Below the pieces are notes generated by a model. The model worked only from the letters and a program-made list of their open reading frames with translations. It had not been told where the DNA came from and made no database searches. Position numbers and translations under genes: made by a program. A stretch of DNA of 64,000 bases. Origin: Thermoguttaceae bacterium. GTDB taxonomy: Bacteria > Planctomycetota > Planctomycetia > Pirellulales > Thermoguttaceae. Position 1 is the first letter of the stretch; every line of letters starts with the position of its first letter. Of this stretch, positions 8,993 through 17,075 are shown piece after piece. The stretch lies in NCBI GenBank assembly GCA_017407125.1, contig JAFQXE010000047.1:85018-149017 (forward strand), read 5' to 3'.

Positions 8993-10012
8993 CTACGGTC
9001 GAGCGGCATCGTATGCGTTACGATTGAAATTTCGTTCAGTTCGATTTCCCGTGTAAGCGTTGGGAACGTAAGCCGGGGAGGGGATTCCGCTGGGGGTCAT
9101 CTGAGCGGGGTGTCCGTAAGCCGGTCCAGAAACTCCGGAGACGTAGTAATTCGGGTTTCCAGCGCCAGCGGCGGACATGTAGGGATTGCCCATCGGAACA
9201 GGCTGTCCGATACCCTGAGCTTCGATTCCGCCCTTCTGGATGTCGATGTTGCCCAGACGAACGATAGCCATGATCGAACCGCGGCGAGCCGCTTCAGTGA
9301 TCGGGTCTACGCCCGGATCAAGGCGGGTGCTGACCAGCGTGTCAGGCGTTCCAACGGCAATCGCCAGTTCCTGGAATTCCGGATCGGGCAGATAAATGAC
9401 TTTGGTTACAAAGTTGCCGCTGAGAACCTGAGTAATGTCTTCGTCGGTGAATGAAACCGCAATTGCCTGATGCGTCAGGAATTCGACTGTGCGGGGGGTA
9501 ACTGGAGCAATTTCCAGAGTTGGATACAGTTCAACGCCTTCGCGTCCCGGAATGTGGGACAGCTTCAGACGATAAATGCCGTTCTGCGGGAAGTTCTCGC
9601 GTCCGGGGCAAACCAGTTCCGGTGAATCAAACGCTCCGACAGCGGAAATGTCCCACTGAATTCTGGCGCCAGCAGGACCGATAAACGAAACCTGAGACGT
9701 CTGAACCTGACCAGGAACCTGCGCTCCATACTGCTGACCGGCGATAACGCCCGGGCCAGGTCCGGCAACAGCCGGATTATTGGCGTTGACTACCATCGGA
9801 CCGTATCCGTTTCGGGCGGCTCGACGCATGGCTGGAGCTCCGTAACCCGCTCCAATAGCGCCGCTAGGCGCGGCAGACTGATAACCCTGAGTTGCGGCTA
9901 CTTCCGATTCCGGGCAGTAGCTTTCATACGGCCCAGCAACTCGCTGTGGTCCCTGGCATCCCGCCAGAAGTCCCAAAGAAAGGCAAAGAACAACAAATGC
10001 GCGAATCTTCAT
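8993..10012 (-). CDS. Envelope lipoprotein, paralogue of the 314-residue protein
   Basis: 339 residues with a textbook lipobox (LLAGC, C19), so it is expected to be lipid-anchored. A GGGAG Shine-Dalgarno sequence lies 9 nt before the ATG. The N-terminal half is Gly/Ala/Pro-rich. Residues of about 110-260 contain the domain shared with the neighbouring gene: FIGPAGARIQWD, YRLKLSHIPGREGVELYPTLEI, EDITQVLSGNFVTKVIYLPDP, DPITEAARRGSIMAIVRLGN. The C-terminal part is again Gly/Pro/Tyr-rich. The two paralogues and the DUF11 protein probably work in the same envelope structure. A gene pair diverges here, with the 10241 gene on the other strand. Confidence 0.7.
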   Translation of the reverse strand: MKIRAFVVLCLSLGLLAGCQGPQRVAGPYESYCPESEVAATQGYQSAAPSGAIGAGYGAPAMRRAARNGYGPMVVNANNPAVAGPGPGVIAGQQYGAQVPGQVQTSQVSFIGPAGARIQWDISAVGAFDSPELVCPGRENFPQNGIYRLKLSHIPGREGVELYPTLEIAPVTPRTVEFLTHQAIAVSFTDEDITQVLSGNFVTKVIYLPDPEFQELAIAVGTPDTLVSTRLDPGVDPITEAARRGSIMAIVRLGNIDIQKGGIEAQGIGQPVPMGNPYMSAAGAGNPNYYVSGVSGPAYGHPAQMTPSGIPSPAYVPNAYTGNRTERNFNRNAYDAARP

Positions 10013-10240
10013 CGTGATTCTCCCAAAATTGAATCTGTTTTTCGGCTTTTCAAAATTCCTGTTGCGAAATTACGCCGATTTCGTTATAATGCGTTTAATA
10101 CAAATCCGGAGTTTTGTGTTTTAAGTTCTGTAATTTTTTCTCAGAACTGAAACTAACTCCGATTATTCCATTCGTACTTACTTCATTTCATCGGATATAT
10201 CACTCTAAAAGATTGAATAAATTCGGTAAGATTCCAGAAA

Positions 10241-11227
10241 ATGACAAAGAAATTTAGAATATTGACAACAGTATTGTTAAGCTGCGTAATTTCGATAATC
10301 TTTTTAATGATAATAAAAATAGACAAATTCAAAATAAATATTGAAAATATTGCCAGCGCTCAAACCGAGACGACTGTTTCGGAGTCAACAGAACAGACGT
10401 CTCTCGATCCGAACGCTTTGTTTCGCAGAGCGCGATTAGTTTATAATGAACAATTGGTTGTTGCAGCGTCAATGAGAGCGGAAACGAAGGTGCACGATCG
10501 ACATTTTATTGGAAGCGGGGATTATCTGGAAAAAATAGAAAACTCCAAACGATATCTTCGGATGAGAATGAACTATTCCAGCGGCAACGTTAAATATGGC
10601 GTTCAATATATAGCGGATGGGGCGCATGATAAATTTTGGATTTCTAAAAATGGCGCTCAAAATGAGCTTTATCGCGTCGATGGTTATCAAATTAACGCTC
10701 AGGACGCCAATCCTGAAATGGTAACGTCGATTGACGGAGTTCCTGTAATGCCTGCTTCTTTGGCGGGTATTCCGTATATTCTGTTTCAGATTGAAAAATA
10801 TTTTGATTTTTTGTCTTGTTCTTTGATTCGGGAGCGTCAGACGAATGAGCAGTATTACGTAATCACTGGAACCTGGAAGCCGGAACGGTTTCCTGTTCAG
10901 GATTATGTTTCTGACAATCTTATTAAATGGGACTCTGTTTCCCAGGAAATTCCGGATACTATAAAAATATACTTTGGCGTTAACGATCTGTTTCCATACA
11001 GAATAAATTATTATAGAAACGTTAAAGGGGACCCGACGCTTATTTCCAAACTGAATTTTTACGACGTTTCGTTTGACGTTCGTATTAATGCAAAGCTGTT
11101 TAATTTTTCTCCTTCTGGCAATGTCTCATCAGTTGATATTACCAATAATTATTTGACGCTGGAAGCGATACAGAGACAGAATGAGAACTGGGAGAACCAA
11201 CAGAATAATCCTCAGGATTTCTATTGA
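10241..11227 (+). CDS. Exported or membrane-anchored protein of unknown function
   Basis: 328 residues. A single hydrophobic segment (about residues 8-26) is followed by an Ala/Thr/Glu-rich linker, so the protein is either secreted or anchored by its N-terminus. The body contains repeated beta-type segments such as SMRAETKVHDRHFIGSGDYLE and YVITGTWKPERFP. Such a pattern would fit a LolA/DUF2092-like half-barrel, but I cannot show this from the sequence. The 10013-10240 spacer holds the divergent promoters. It sits 26 nt before dtd. Confidence 0.55.
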   Translation: MTKKFRILTTVLLSCVISIIFLMIIKIDKFKINIENIASAQTETTVSESTEQTSLDPNALFRRARLVYNEQLVVAASMRAETKVHDRHFIGSGDYLEKIENSKRYLRMRMNYSSGNVKYGVQYIADGAHDKFWISKNGAQNELYRVDGYQINAQDANPEMVTSIDGVPVMPASLAGIPYILFQIEKYFDFLSCSLIRERQTNEQYYVITGTWKPERFPVQDYVSDNLIKWDSVSQEIPDTIKIYFGVNDLFPYRINYYRNVKGDPTLISKLNFYDVSFDVRINAKLFNFSPSGNVSSVDITNNYLTLEAIQRQNENWENQQNNPQDFY

Positions 11228-11253
11228 TTCCTATTGTTAAATTCTTTTGAATT

Positions 11254-11718
11254 ATGATTTTATGTATTCAACGAGTCCTGTCGGCAAGCGTCGCGGTTGA
11301 CGGCGAGGTCTGCGGTCAGATCGGCAAAGGCTTGCTCGTATTGGCGGGCGTTGCTGCGGCGGATACGCCGGACGATGTCAAGACGATGGCGCAGAAAACC
11401 GTCAATTTACGCATGTTTGAAGACGCCGAGGGCAAAACGAACCTGTCGTTGGGCGACGTCGGCGGCGAGATATTGTGCGTCAGCCAGTTTACGCTCATGG
11501 CGGACTGCCGAAAAGGGCGTCGACCCAGTTTTATCAACGCCGCTGACCCCGACAAGGGCAACGAATTCTATCTGCTCTTCGTCGATCAGCTGCGTCAGCT
11601 GGGAGTTCATGTCGAGACAGGCATATTCCAGGCGGACATGAAAGTGACGCTTGTCAACGACGGTCCGTTTACGATTATTCTGGATTCCGAACGGTTCAAG
11701 GAGCCGAGAAGGAGTTAG
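11254..11718 (+). CDS. dtd: D-aminoacyl-tRNA deacylase
   Basis: 154 residues, the usual size. It begins MILCIQRVLSASVAVDGE and has the active-site signatures SQFTLMADCRKGRRPSF and NDGPFTI (family consensus NDGPVTI). Dtd hydrolyses D-amino acids, and glycine, from mischarged tRNA, so it protects translation. It is a cytoplasmic homodimer. The stop codon at 11716-11718 directly abuts the GTG start of the next gene, so the two are translationally linked. Confidence 0.95.
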   Translation: MILCIQRVLSASVAVDGEVCGQIGKGLLVLAGVAAADTPDDVKTMAQKTVNLRMFEDAEGKTNLSLGDVGGEILCVSQFTLMADCRKGRRPSFINAADPDKGNEFYLLFVDQLRQLGVHVETGIFQADMKVTLVNDGPFTIILDSERFKEPRRS

Positions 11719-12606
11719 GTGTTGCGAGTTCAGACGGCGAGTCTTATTCTGACGACGATTCTTCTCTGCGCGGTAAGCTGCTCGGTTACCTCATGGATAG
11801 CGCCGCCGCGCGACAAGGACTCCAAGCCGTACTCGTCCAAAAGCGTTACCCGGGGTCAGTTGGAAATATCCGGCGAGGCGCCCATGAACGACTTCCTCCC
11901 CCTTATGGACGAGCTTCAGGCGACCATGGGCGACATGCAGGACATCCTGGGACTGTCGGAGTTGTCCGCCCCAACTCGAATCCACATATACACTTCCAAC
12001 TACGAGCTGGAAAAGGCGATTCGTCAGCGGTCGCGTCTGGCGCCGTATCGTCGGGCGTATTTCTTTGACGACGACAAGAAAAAAGAGATGGTCATTCTGG
12101 TCAAGCATACGGACTACATCGCCTACGACTTGCGGCATGAATGCACGCACGCGTTTCTGCACAGCCATTGCTCAGACGCCCCGCTTTGGCTCGACGAGGG
12201 GTTGGCGGAATACTTCGAGCCGTCCAGAACGGAGCAGGGCTATCAGCCGCGGCACATAAACCGTTTGATGAGAATGGTTAACACGTCCAAATGGAGGCCG
12301 AATCTGACGCGTCTGGACAAGCTGGACAAATCCGTCGTCTTCGATCTGACGGTGGAACAGTACGCCGAGTCCTGGCTCTGGTCGCATTTTCTGATTAACT
12401 ACTCCGACCAGTCCCGGCTATTGCTCAAAAGCTGGCTGAAGGACTACGAGAACCTCGAAACTCCCCCGCCGCTGTCGGAACAGATTCGAAAACTCTATCC
12501 CGACTGCGAGAACCGGGTATACGAGTACCTGCTCGAACTGAACCGAAAACTGGCAGAGCTGGGAGAAATCGACAACCTGCCCCCCGAGGGGGAGTTGGCT
12601 AATTAG
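11719..12606 (+). CDS. Lipoprotein with HExxH zinc-peptidase motif (DUF1570-like)
   Basis: 295 residues starting with GTG directly after the dtd stop; GGAG at 11711-11714 serves as ribosome site. A lipobox-like LCAVSC gives a lipidated C21. The motif HECTH (H140-H144) and downstream WLDEGLAEYFE (E160) form a gluzincin zinc site, as in the DUF1570 family of planctomycete proteins. It is probably a peptidase on the periplasmic side of a membrane, with unknown substrate. The C-terminal half is helical. The last codons (GCT AAT TAG) run into a TTAGTAA heptamer repeat. Confidence 0.7.
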   Translation: MLRVQTASLILTTILLCAVSCSVTSWIAPPRDKDSKPYSSKSVTRGQLEISGEAPMNDFLPLMDELQATMGDMQDILGLSELSAPTRIHIYTSNYELEKAIRQRSRLAPYRRAYFFDDDKKKEMVILVKHTDYIAYDLRHECTHAFLHSHCSDAPLWLDEGLAEYFEPSRTEQGYQPRHINRLMRMVNTSKWRPNLTRLDKLDKSVVFDLTVEQYAESWLWSHFLINYSDQSRLLLKSWLKDYENLETPPPLSEQIRKLYPDCENRVYEYLLELNRKLAELGEIDNLPPEGELAN

Positions 12607-12882
12607 TAATTAGTGATTAGTAATTAGTAATTACGCAAGCGTGACGCCTTGGGAGCGCGCTTGCGTCGGGGAGTGCGGCGCCCTTAGGCGCCGCCTTGTC
12701 CAAAGACCTGCCGAAAACCTTTGATGAGCCCGGATCGCGGCAGTCCCCTGCCGCAAAATGTCGGTCCAAAATATCTCCTAGGGGGAGTTGACAAACGATA
12801 ACAAATTTTACATAATAGCTAATAGCTGGAAGCTAGTAGCTATTAGCTCCTCACTCCTCACTCCTAATTCCTAACTCCCCAA
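12601..12882. repeat. Composite intergenic repeat: heptamers and palindromes
   Basis: Starts inside the preceding stop codon with ATTAGTA heptamers (four copies), then ACGCAAGCG, a GGGAGTGCGGCGCC...GGCGCCGCC inverted repeat, a TTGTCCAAAGACCTGCC block and GCGGCAGTCCCCTGCCGC. A second array (12818-12882) mixes CTAATAG, CTAGTAG and ACTCCTA heptamers. I see no gene here. Confidence 0.75.
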
Positions 12883-12886
12883 CGCC

Positions 12887-14275
12887 ATGTCCCCTCACGA
12901 CCCCTTATATTCACTGTACCTTGAAATTCTTCGTACGGAACTCGTTCCGGCAACGGGCTGTACGGAGCCGATAGCGATTGCGTACGCCGCGGCGGTGGTT
13001 CGTCAGACGCTGCAAGCTCTTCCTGACCGCGTTCTGGTTCAAGCCAGCGGGAATTTGATTAAAAACGTCAAAAGCGTTTACGTTCCCAACACGGACGGTC
13101 AGCGGGGCATGGAGGCGGCGGTCGCGATTGGTCTTATCGGCGGCGACGCGTCCCGGGAACTGGAAGTTATCGCGTCCGTCGAACCGACGCAGAAAGTTCA
13201 GACGGCGGAATATCTTGCCCGCGGCGTGATAGCGGTGGAATATCTGGACTCGACGCACCCGTTTGATCTTAAACTGACGGTGTACAAGGACGACCATTCC
13301 GCCATGATTCATTTGCAGGACTCGCACACGAACATCGTCGAGCTGAAAAAGGACGGCGTTGATGTACTATGGTCAGCGTCCGATGGCAAGGAGCCTTTTG
13401 AGTTGCGAGATGAAAAACTACTGCCTACTGCCTCTTGCCTACTGCCTTATTCTCATTGCGGATCGCAGCCGACGCCTCTGACGGACGACGCCTACGATCA
13501 GCTGTCCGTCAAGGCGATTCTGGATTTTGCCCAGTCCGTTGACCTGGCGGAAGTGGAGTCGATAATTCAAGCTCAAATTGACTGTAACATGGCGATAGCC
13601 GAGGAAGGGCTTCGCAACCGATACGGGGCAAACGTCGGCAAGACGATTCTCAACGCGTACGGCGACGCTGACGTCAAAGTTCGCGCCCGGGCGTATACCG
13701 CCGCCGGGTCGGACGCCCGCATGGGCGGGTGCAATCTCCCGGTGGTAATCAATTCCGGCAGCGGAAACCAGGGCTTGACGGTCTCCGTGCCGGTAATCGT
13801 CTACGCCAAGGAACTGAACTCGTCGAAAGAAGACCTGTTCCGCGCTCTGATTCTGTCGAACCTGACGGCGATACACATCAAGTCCGGAATGGGACGTCTG
13901 TCCGCCTACTGCGGCGTCGTTTCCGCCGGCTGCGGGGCGGGCGCGGGCATCGCGTACCTTCACGGCGGCAGATACCGGGAAATCGCCCATACGGTCGTCA
14001 ACGCCATCGCGATTCTGTCCGGCGTCGTCTGTGACGGGGCGAAGGCGTCCTGCGCCGCGAAAATCGCCTCGGCGGTTGACGTCGGGATTCTGGGCTTTTT
14101 AATGTTCCAGGACGAAATGCAGTTCAGAAGCGGAGAAGGGCTTGTTTCCGCCGGAATCGAAGCGACGCTGCATAACATCGTCCGACTGGGCAAAGACGGC
14201 ATGAAAGAAACCGACAAAGAGATCATCCAAATGATGATGGAACGCGCCCAGCCCAACCCGGACAAGGGGCCGTAG
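12887..14275 (+). CDS. L-cysteine desulfidase family protein (UPF0597/CyuA-like)
   Basis: 462 residues. The N-terminus has the family motif PATGCTEPIAIAYA with C25, a likely 4Fe-4S ligand. Further family cysteines lie in ARMGGCNLPV, SAYCGVVSAGCGAGAG and SGVVCDGAK. GSGNQGLTVSVPV is the typical serine-dehydratase-alpha-like loop. Enzymes of this family split L-cysteine into pyruvate, ammonia and sulfide. It is cytoplasmic. Residues of about 172-187 (ELRDEKLLPTASCLLPY) are encoded by an intruding heptamer repeat that sits in the variable linker between the two halves. The start at 12887 is the first in-frame ATG. Confidence 0.85.
   Translation: MSPHDPLYSLYLEILRTELVPATGCTEPIAIAYAAAVVRQTLQALPDRVLVQASGNLIKNVKSVYVPNTDGQRGMEAAVAIGLIGGDASRELEVIASVEPTQKVQTAEYLARGVIAVEYLDSTHPFDLKLTVYKDDHSAMIHLQDSHTNIVELKKDGVDVLWSASDGKEPFELRDEKLLPTASCLLPYSHCGSQPTPLTDDAYDQLSVKAILDFAQSVDLAEVESIIQAQIDCNMAIAEEGLRNRYGANVGKTILNAYGDADVKVRARAYTAAGSDARMGGCNLPVVINSGSGNQGLTVSVPVIVYAKELNSSKEDLFRALILSNLTAIHIKSGMGRLSAYCGVVSAGCGAGAGIAYLHGGRYREIAHTVVNAIAILSGVVCDGAKASCAAKIASAVDVGILGFLMFQDEMQFRSGEGLVSAGIEATLHNIVRLGKDGMKETDKEIIQMMMERAQPNPDKGP
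13400..13446 (+). repeat. In-frame heptamer element inside the cysteine desulfidase gene
   Basis: GAGTTGCGAG (13400-13409) is followed by (CTACTGC)n-type heptamers at 13418-13446. The same composite occurs in frame in the GH2 gene at 20696-20764. It adds the peptide LLPTASCLLPY without breaking the frame. Confidence 0.8.
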
Positions 14276-14885
14276 AAAAAATGGAAGGCGGTAATGAAGC
14301 GAGCGCAGCGAGCGGAATTACGCAGTTCGCCGAAGGCGAACCGAAAAGTTCGAAGCGTGCATAACAAAACGACGTAGCCGTAAACCATTTTGGATCGCGG
14401 ATAAAATCCGCCGAAGAAATTTTAGCCGCAAAGAACGCAAAGAAATGAAAGGCGGTAACGGAGTTTGCGAAGCGAACGTAGTTACGCTTTGAACCGCTCA
14501 CGCACACGGATGAGCCGGCTCGCGGCAGTCCTCTGCCGCAAAAGAAAACAAGACCCGCTAAAAACGTTTGCCTTAACCGATAACCATTCTGGATCGCGGA
14601 CGTAAGTCCGCAAAATGAAAAATTCGCTTCGGCGGGCGACACGCCCGCGAACCGAGCTGAACAAAGGGTTTCTTTGATACCGGCACGTAGCCCGAGGACG
14701 GGCTACATCCAGAGGAGGTTTTCCGCTTCGTCAGTTTGGTATGCACACATCTCAGCGTTTTGTTCGCCTGTCGGCGAATGCGTAATTCCGCTCCCGCTGG
14801 TCGCTCCATTACCGCCTTCCATTCCTTTTTGTTCTCTATCTTCTCTATCTTATCAAAACATTTCACTTTTTTTCAAAAATTTTCC
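14276..14885. repeat. Repeat-filled intergenic region
   Basis: The stretch holds AAGAACGCAAAG-type repeats, GGCGGTAAC/GAAATTACGC blocks and a GCAGTCCTCTGCCGC palindrome. It also contains TTTTGTTCGCCTGTCGGCGAATGCG, broken here into TTTGTTCGCCTGTCGG and AATGCGTAATTCCG, and a CGCTCCATTACCGCCTTCC block. All recur elsewhere in the window. I see no convincing gene. Confidence 0.65.
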
Positions 14886-15030
14886 CATTTACCGCTTTTC
14901 GATTGCCGATTTGAGTGTATAATGTTATTAATGTAAAAAAGCGATTACTGTTTTGCGCCGGGACGTACCGTTGCAAAATTCGTTTCAATAACCGTATACC
15001 AGTTTTACCCACTAGAGAAGGAGTAAAATA
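14886..15030 (+). promoter_or_regulatory. Promoter and 5' leader, copy 1
   Basis: A GAGTGTATAATG box has its TATAAT at 14918-14923. It is followed by a ~100-nt leader with GCGCCGGGACGTACCG and CCACTAGAGAAGGAG, the latter containing the Shine-Dalgarno sequence. The leader is nearly identical to 29974-30119, upstream of the other PEP-CTERM gene, so both genes share control. The -35 is weak. Confidence 0.65.
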
Positions 15031-16713
15031 ATGGCTAAATCACAAGATTCTTCATTTCTCCCCCCCCCCCGCATTTTAACATGCGGAAATTTTACTCTAA
15101 TAGCGTTAGCTATTCTGACTGTTCTTTTACCAGCTAGCGTTTACGCGCAAACGTTGACTCACTCCTACACGTTTGAGGATTTGGCGGAAGGTTCTCTTTC
15201 AACTGGAACCCCAGTTACCAACTTTGCGACAGGCGAACAAGACGCAACTCTGTACCTCGCCGGAACCGGATCGGCTACCAATGACGGCGGCGTTTTGTTG
15301 TTCAATGGTACTGATAAAAATAACGGCGCGTATATTCAGTTGCCGTCTGACATCATTGGTTCTAAAACGGCGATTACGCTTGAAACTTGGGTTACGCCTA
15401 ATGATTTTTTAAAATATAGTCGCGCGTGGGATATTGGCGATTCAGACAATGCTACTCGTTTTTTTAACGCCTTGACAGATAACACATCCGCCAATTCTTA
15501 TACCCGGTTTCAAAATGTATCATCTTACCCCGCCGCTTATAAGTTGACAGCGGACAAAGAATATCTGCTGACCGTTACAGCCGAGCAAGTATCTGAAACG
15601 TCTACAAAGTTGACGTATTATGTCAATGGCTCTATGATTGGTACAACTACGGGAGAACTTTTATTATCCGAGGTTAATGGCAACGAAAATTTCCTTGGAA
15701 GATCCCATTGGAGCGGCGATTTCTACGCCGATGCGTATTTCAAAGAATTTAACGTCTACGACGGCGCGATGAGACCGACGCAGGTTAACGCCCAAAAGAT
15801 TATGGGAGCGACTTCAGATCATAATGCATACGACCGTGAAACTACTTTAGCTAACGCCGCTCAAACTGACGAATTGATAGCGTCGGCAACAGGGTTTTGG
15901 AATTTTAACGGTAATAACAATGCTCCAGATTTGTCTGGTAGCGGACATAATCTTTCTATTACAGGCGCCGTTTCCTCCGAAGCGGATTCCAATCTGAGTG
16001 AAATACTTACGTCGAACGGTTTTTATCTGCATGACCAGTTGACAACAAACGCGTATGCTTTTTTAGCTAATGATGATTTGTGCAATCTTGGAAAAGATTC
16101 ATTTACACTGGCAACGCGAGTTAAAATGGATTCGTTCAAAGAGGGCGAGGATTCTTACGACGATTTAATTCGCGCTGGGGGACAAACTACTCAAGGAACG
16201 CATTATTCCCTGGCGTTTACAAATAACGGCAAATGCCTTTTGTTTGGATATGATAATTCCAAAGGAGTATACCAAAAGTATTTCTTAAACAGCTTAGACG
16301 ACAACATTTCAGAACCAACGGCTTACCAGTTTGAAGCAGATAAATGGTATGATATTTTCGCAACGTTTGAAAAGGGAGAGGATGCGGATACTCCTTCTTT
16401 TGTTACATTGTACGCTTATGATTCTCTTTCTGGAGAAAAATTGGCATCTACGGTTTACGAAGTAGACGGCGACACTCTGTTTTATAATTCATCTGCGAAT
16501 CGAAATCATTTCCTTCTCTTTGAAATTCCCAATAACGGACATGGTAACAGCAATGGCTATATGGACTATGCCGGCGTTTGGGGTTACGCCTTGACGGAAA
16601 ACCAGCTGCAATCTTTGCTTACCAGCGCTACGTCCGTTCCTGAACCGTCAACGTGGGCGCTTTTAGCGCTAGGCGTTGTCGTATTATTCCTGCGTAAGCG
16701 AGTTAGGAGTTAG
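15031..16713 (+). CDS. LamG-type PEP-CTERM surface protein, poly-C tract in frame
   Basis: 560 residues. GAAGGAG lies 8 nt before the ATG. The N-terminus reads MAKSQDSSFLPPPRILTCG, then a hydrophobic signal segment ending VYAQ. The PPP is encoded by a run of 11 C (15060-15070). Two concanavalin-A/LamG-like domains follow (about residues 45-240 and 280-510), with LETWVTPNDF and FTLATRVKMDSF segments, as in laminin G-type carbohydrate or adhesion modules. The C-terminus is a canonical PEP-CTERM sorting tag: VPEPSTWALLALGVVVLFL plus RKRVRS. An exosortase should cut it and attach the protein to the cell surface or matrix. The final codons and stop lie within a GTTAGGA heptamer array. Confidence 0.8.
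   Translation: MAKSQDSSFLPPPRILTCGNFTLIALAILTVLLPASVYAQTLTHSYTFEDLAEGSLSTGTPVTNFATGEQDATLYLAGTGSATNDGGVLLFNGTDKNNGAYIQLPSDIIGSKTAITLETWVTPNDFLKYSRAWDIGDSDNATRFFNALTDNTSANSYTRFQNVSSYPAAYKLTADKEYLLTVTAEQVSETSTKLTYYVNGSMIGTTTGELLLSEVNGNENFLGRSHWSGDFYADAYFKEFNVYDGAMRPTQVNAQKIMGATSDHNAYDRETTLANAAQTDELIASATGFWNFNGNNNAPDLSGSGHNLSITGAVSSEADSNLSEILTSNGFYLHDQLTTNAYAFLANDDLCNLGKDSFTLATRVKMDSFKEGEDSYDDLIRAGGQTTQGTHYSLAFTNNGKCLLFGYDNSKGVYQKYFLNSLDDNISEPTAYQFEADKWYDIFATFEKGEDADTPSFVTLYAYDSLSGEKLASTVYEVDGDTLFYNSSANRNHFLLFEIPNNGHGNSNGYMDYAGVWGYALTENQLQSLLTSATSVPEPSTWALLALGVVVLFLRKRVRS
15060..15070 (+). repeat. Homopolymeric C11 tract near the 5' end of a coding sequence
   Basis: Eleven consecutive C, ten codons after the ATG, in frame with the downstream protein. 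The sister gene has C10 at the same site and is out of frame. Confidence 0.85.
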
Positions 16714-16738
16714 GAGTGAGGAGTTAGGAGTTACGCAA
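16701..16738. repeat. GTTAGGA heptamer array ending in ACGCAAGCG
   Basis: Four to five GTTAGGA/GTGAGGA heptamers overlap the end of the PEP-CTERM gene and supply its TAG stop; ACGCAAGCG follows. Confidence 0.8.
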
Positions 16739-16755
16739 GCGTAAATAATAACGTT

Positions 16756-16787
16756 AAGCGGGAGGAAACTCCCGCTTTTTCTTTTTT
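16756..16787 (+). terminator. Rho-independent terminator
   Basis: A 9-bp stem AAGCGGGAG / CTCCCGCTT with GAAA loop, then TTTCTTTTTT. The same terminator follows the sister gene at 32648-32673. Confidence 0.85.
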
Positions 16788-17070
16788 AAATCTTGCGAAC
16801 ATCCTCCGCATCTCCGCGTCTCCGCGTGAGGTTTTCTTCGGCGGCTGATACAGCCGCGATCCAGGCTGAACAAAGATTTTCCCCGGGGCATTGTTCCATT
16901 GGCAGGCGAGGACGCCTGCGGTCGACGCGGACGTCGACCCTCCGAAACGCAAGCGCTCCTCCAATTTCCAATAACTCTCCGGGGGGACTTGTACGAAAAC
17001 CGGTTTTCTGCTAACATGGAATTATCGTCCTCTCGATGGCGTTAATAATCGTCCCGCAATTCAAGGAGAA
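16788..17070. repeat. Intergenic repeats before the FAD oxidoreductase gene
   Basis: Contains CTCCGCGTCTCCGCGTGAGG, GGCGGCTGATACAGCCGC and GCAGGCGAGGACGCCTGC blocks. They recur at 29.8, 32.9 and 63.5 kb. I see no gene. Confidence 0.6.
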
Positions 17071-17075
17071 CCGTC

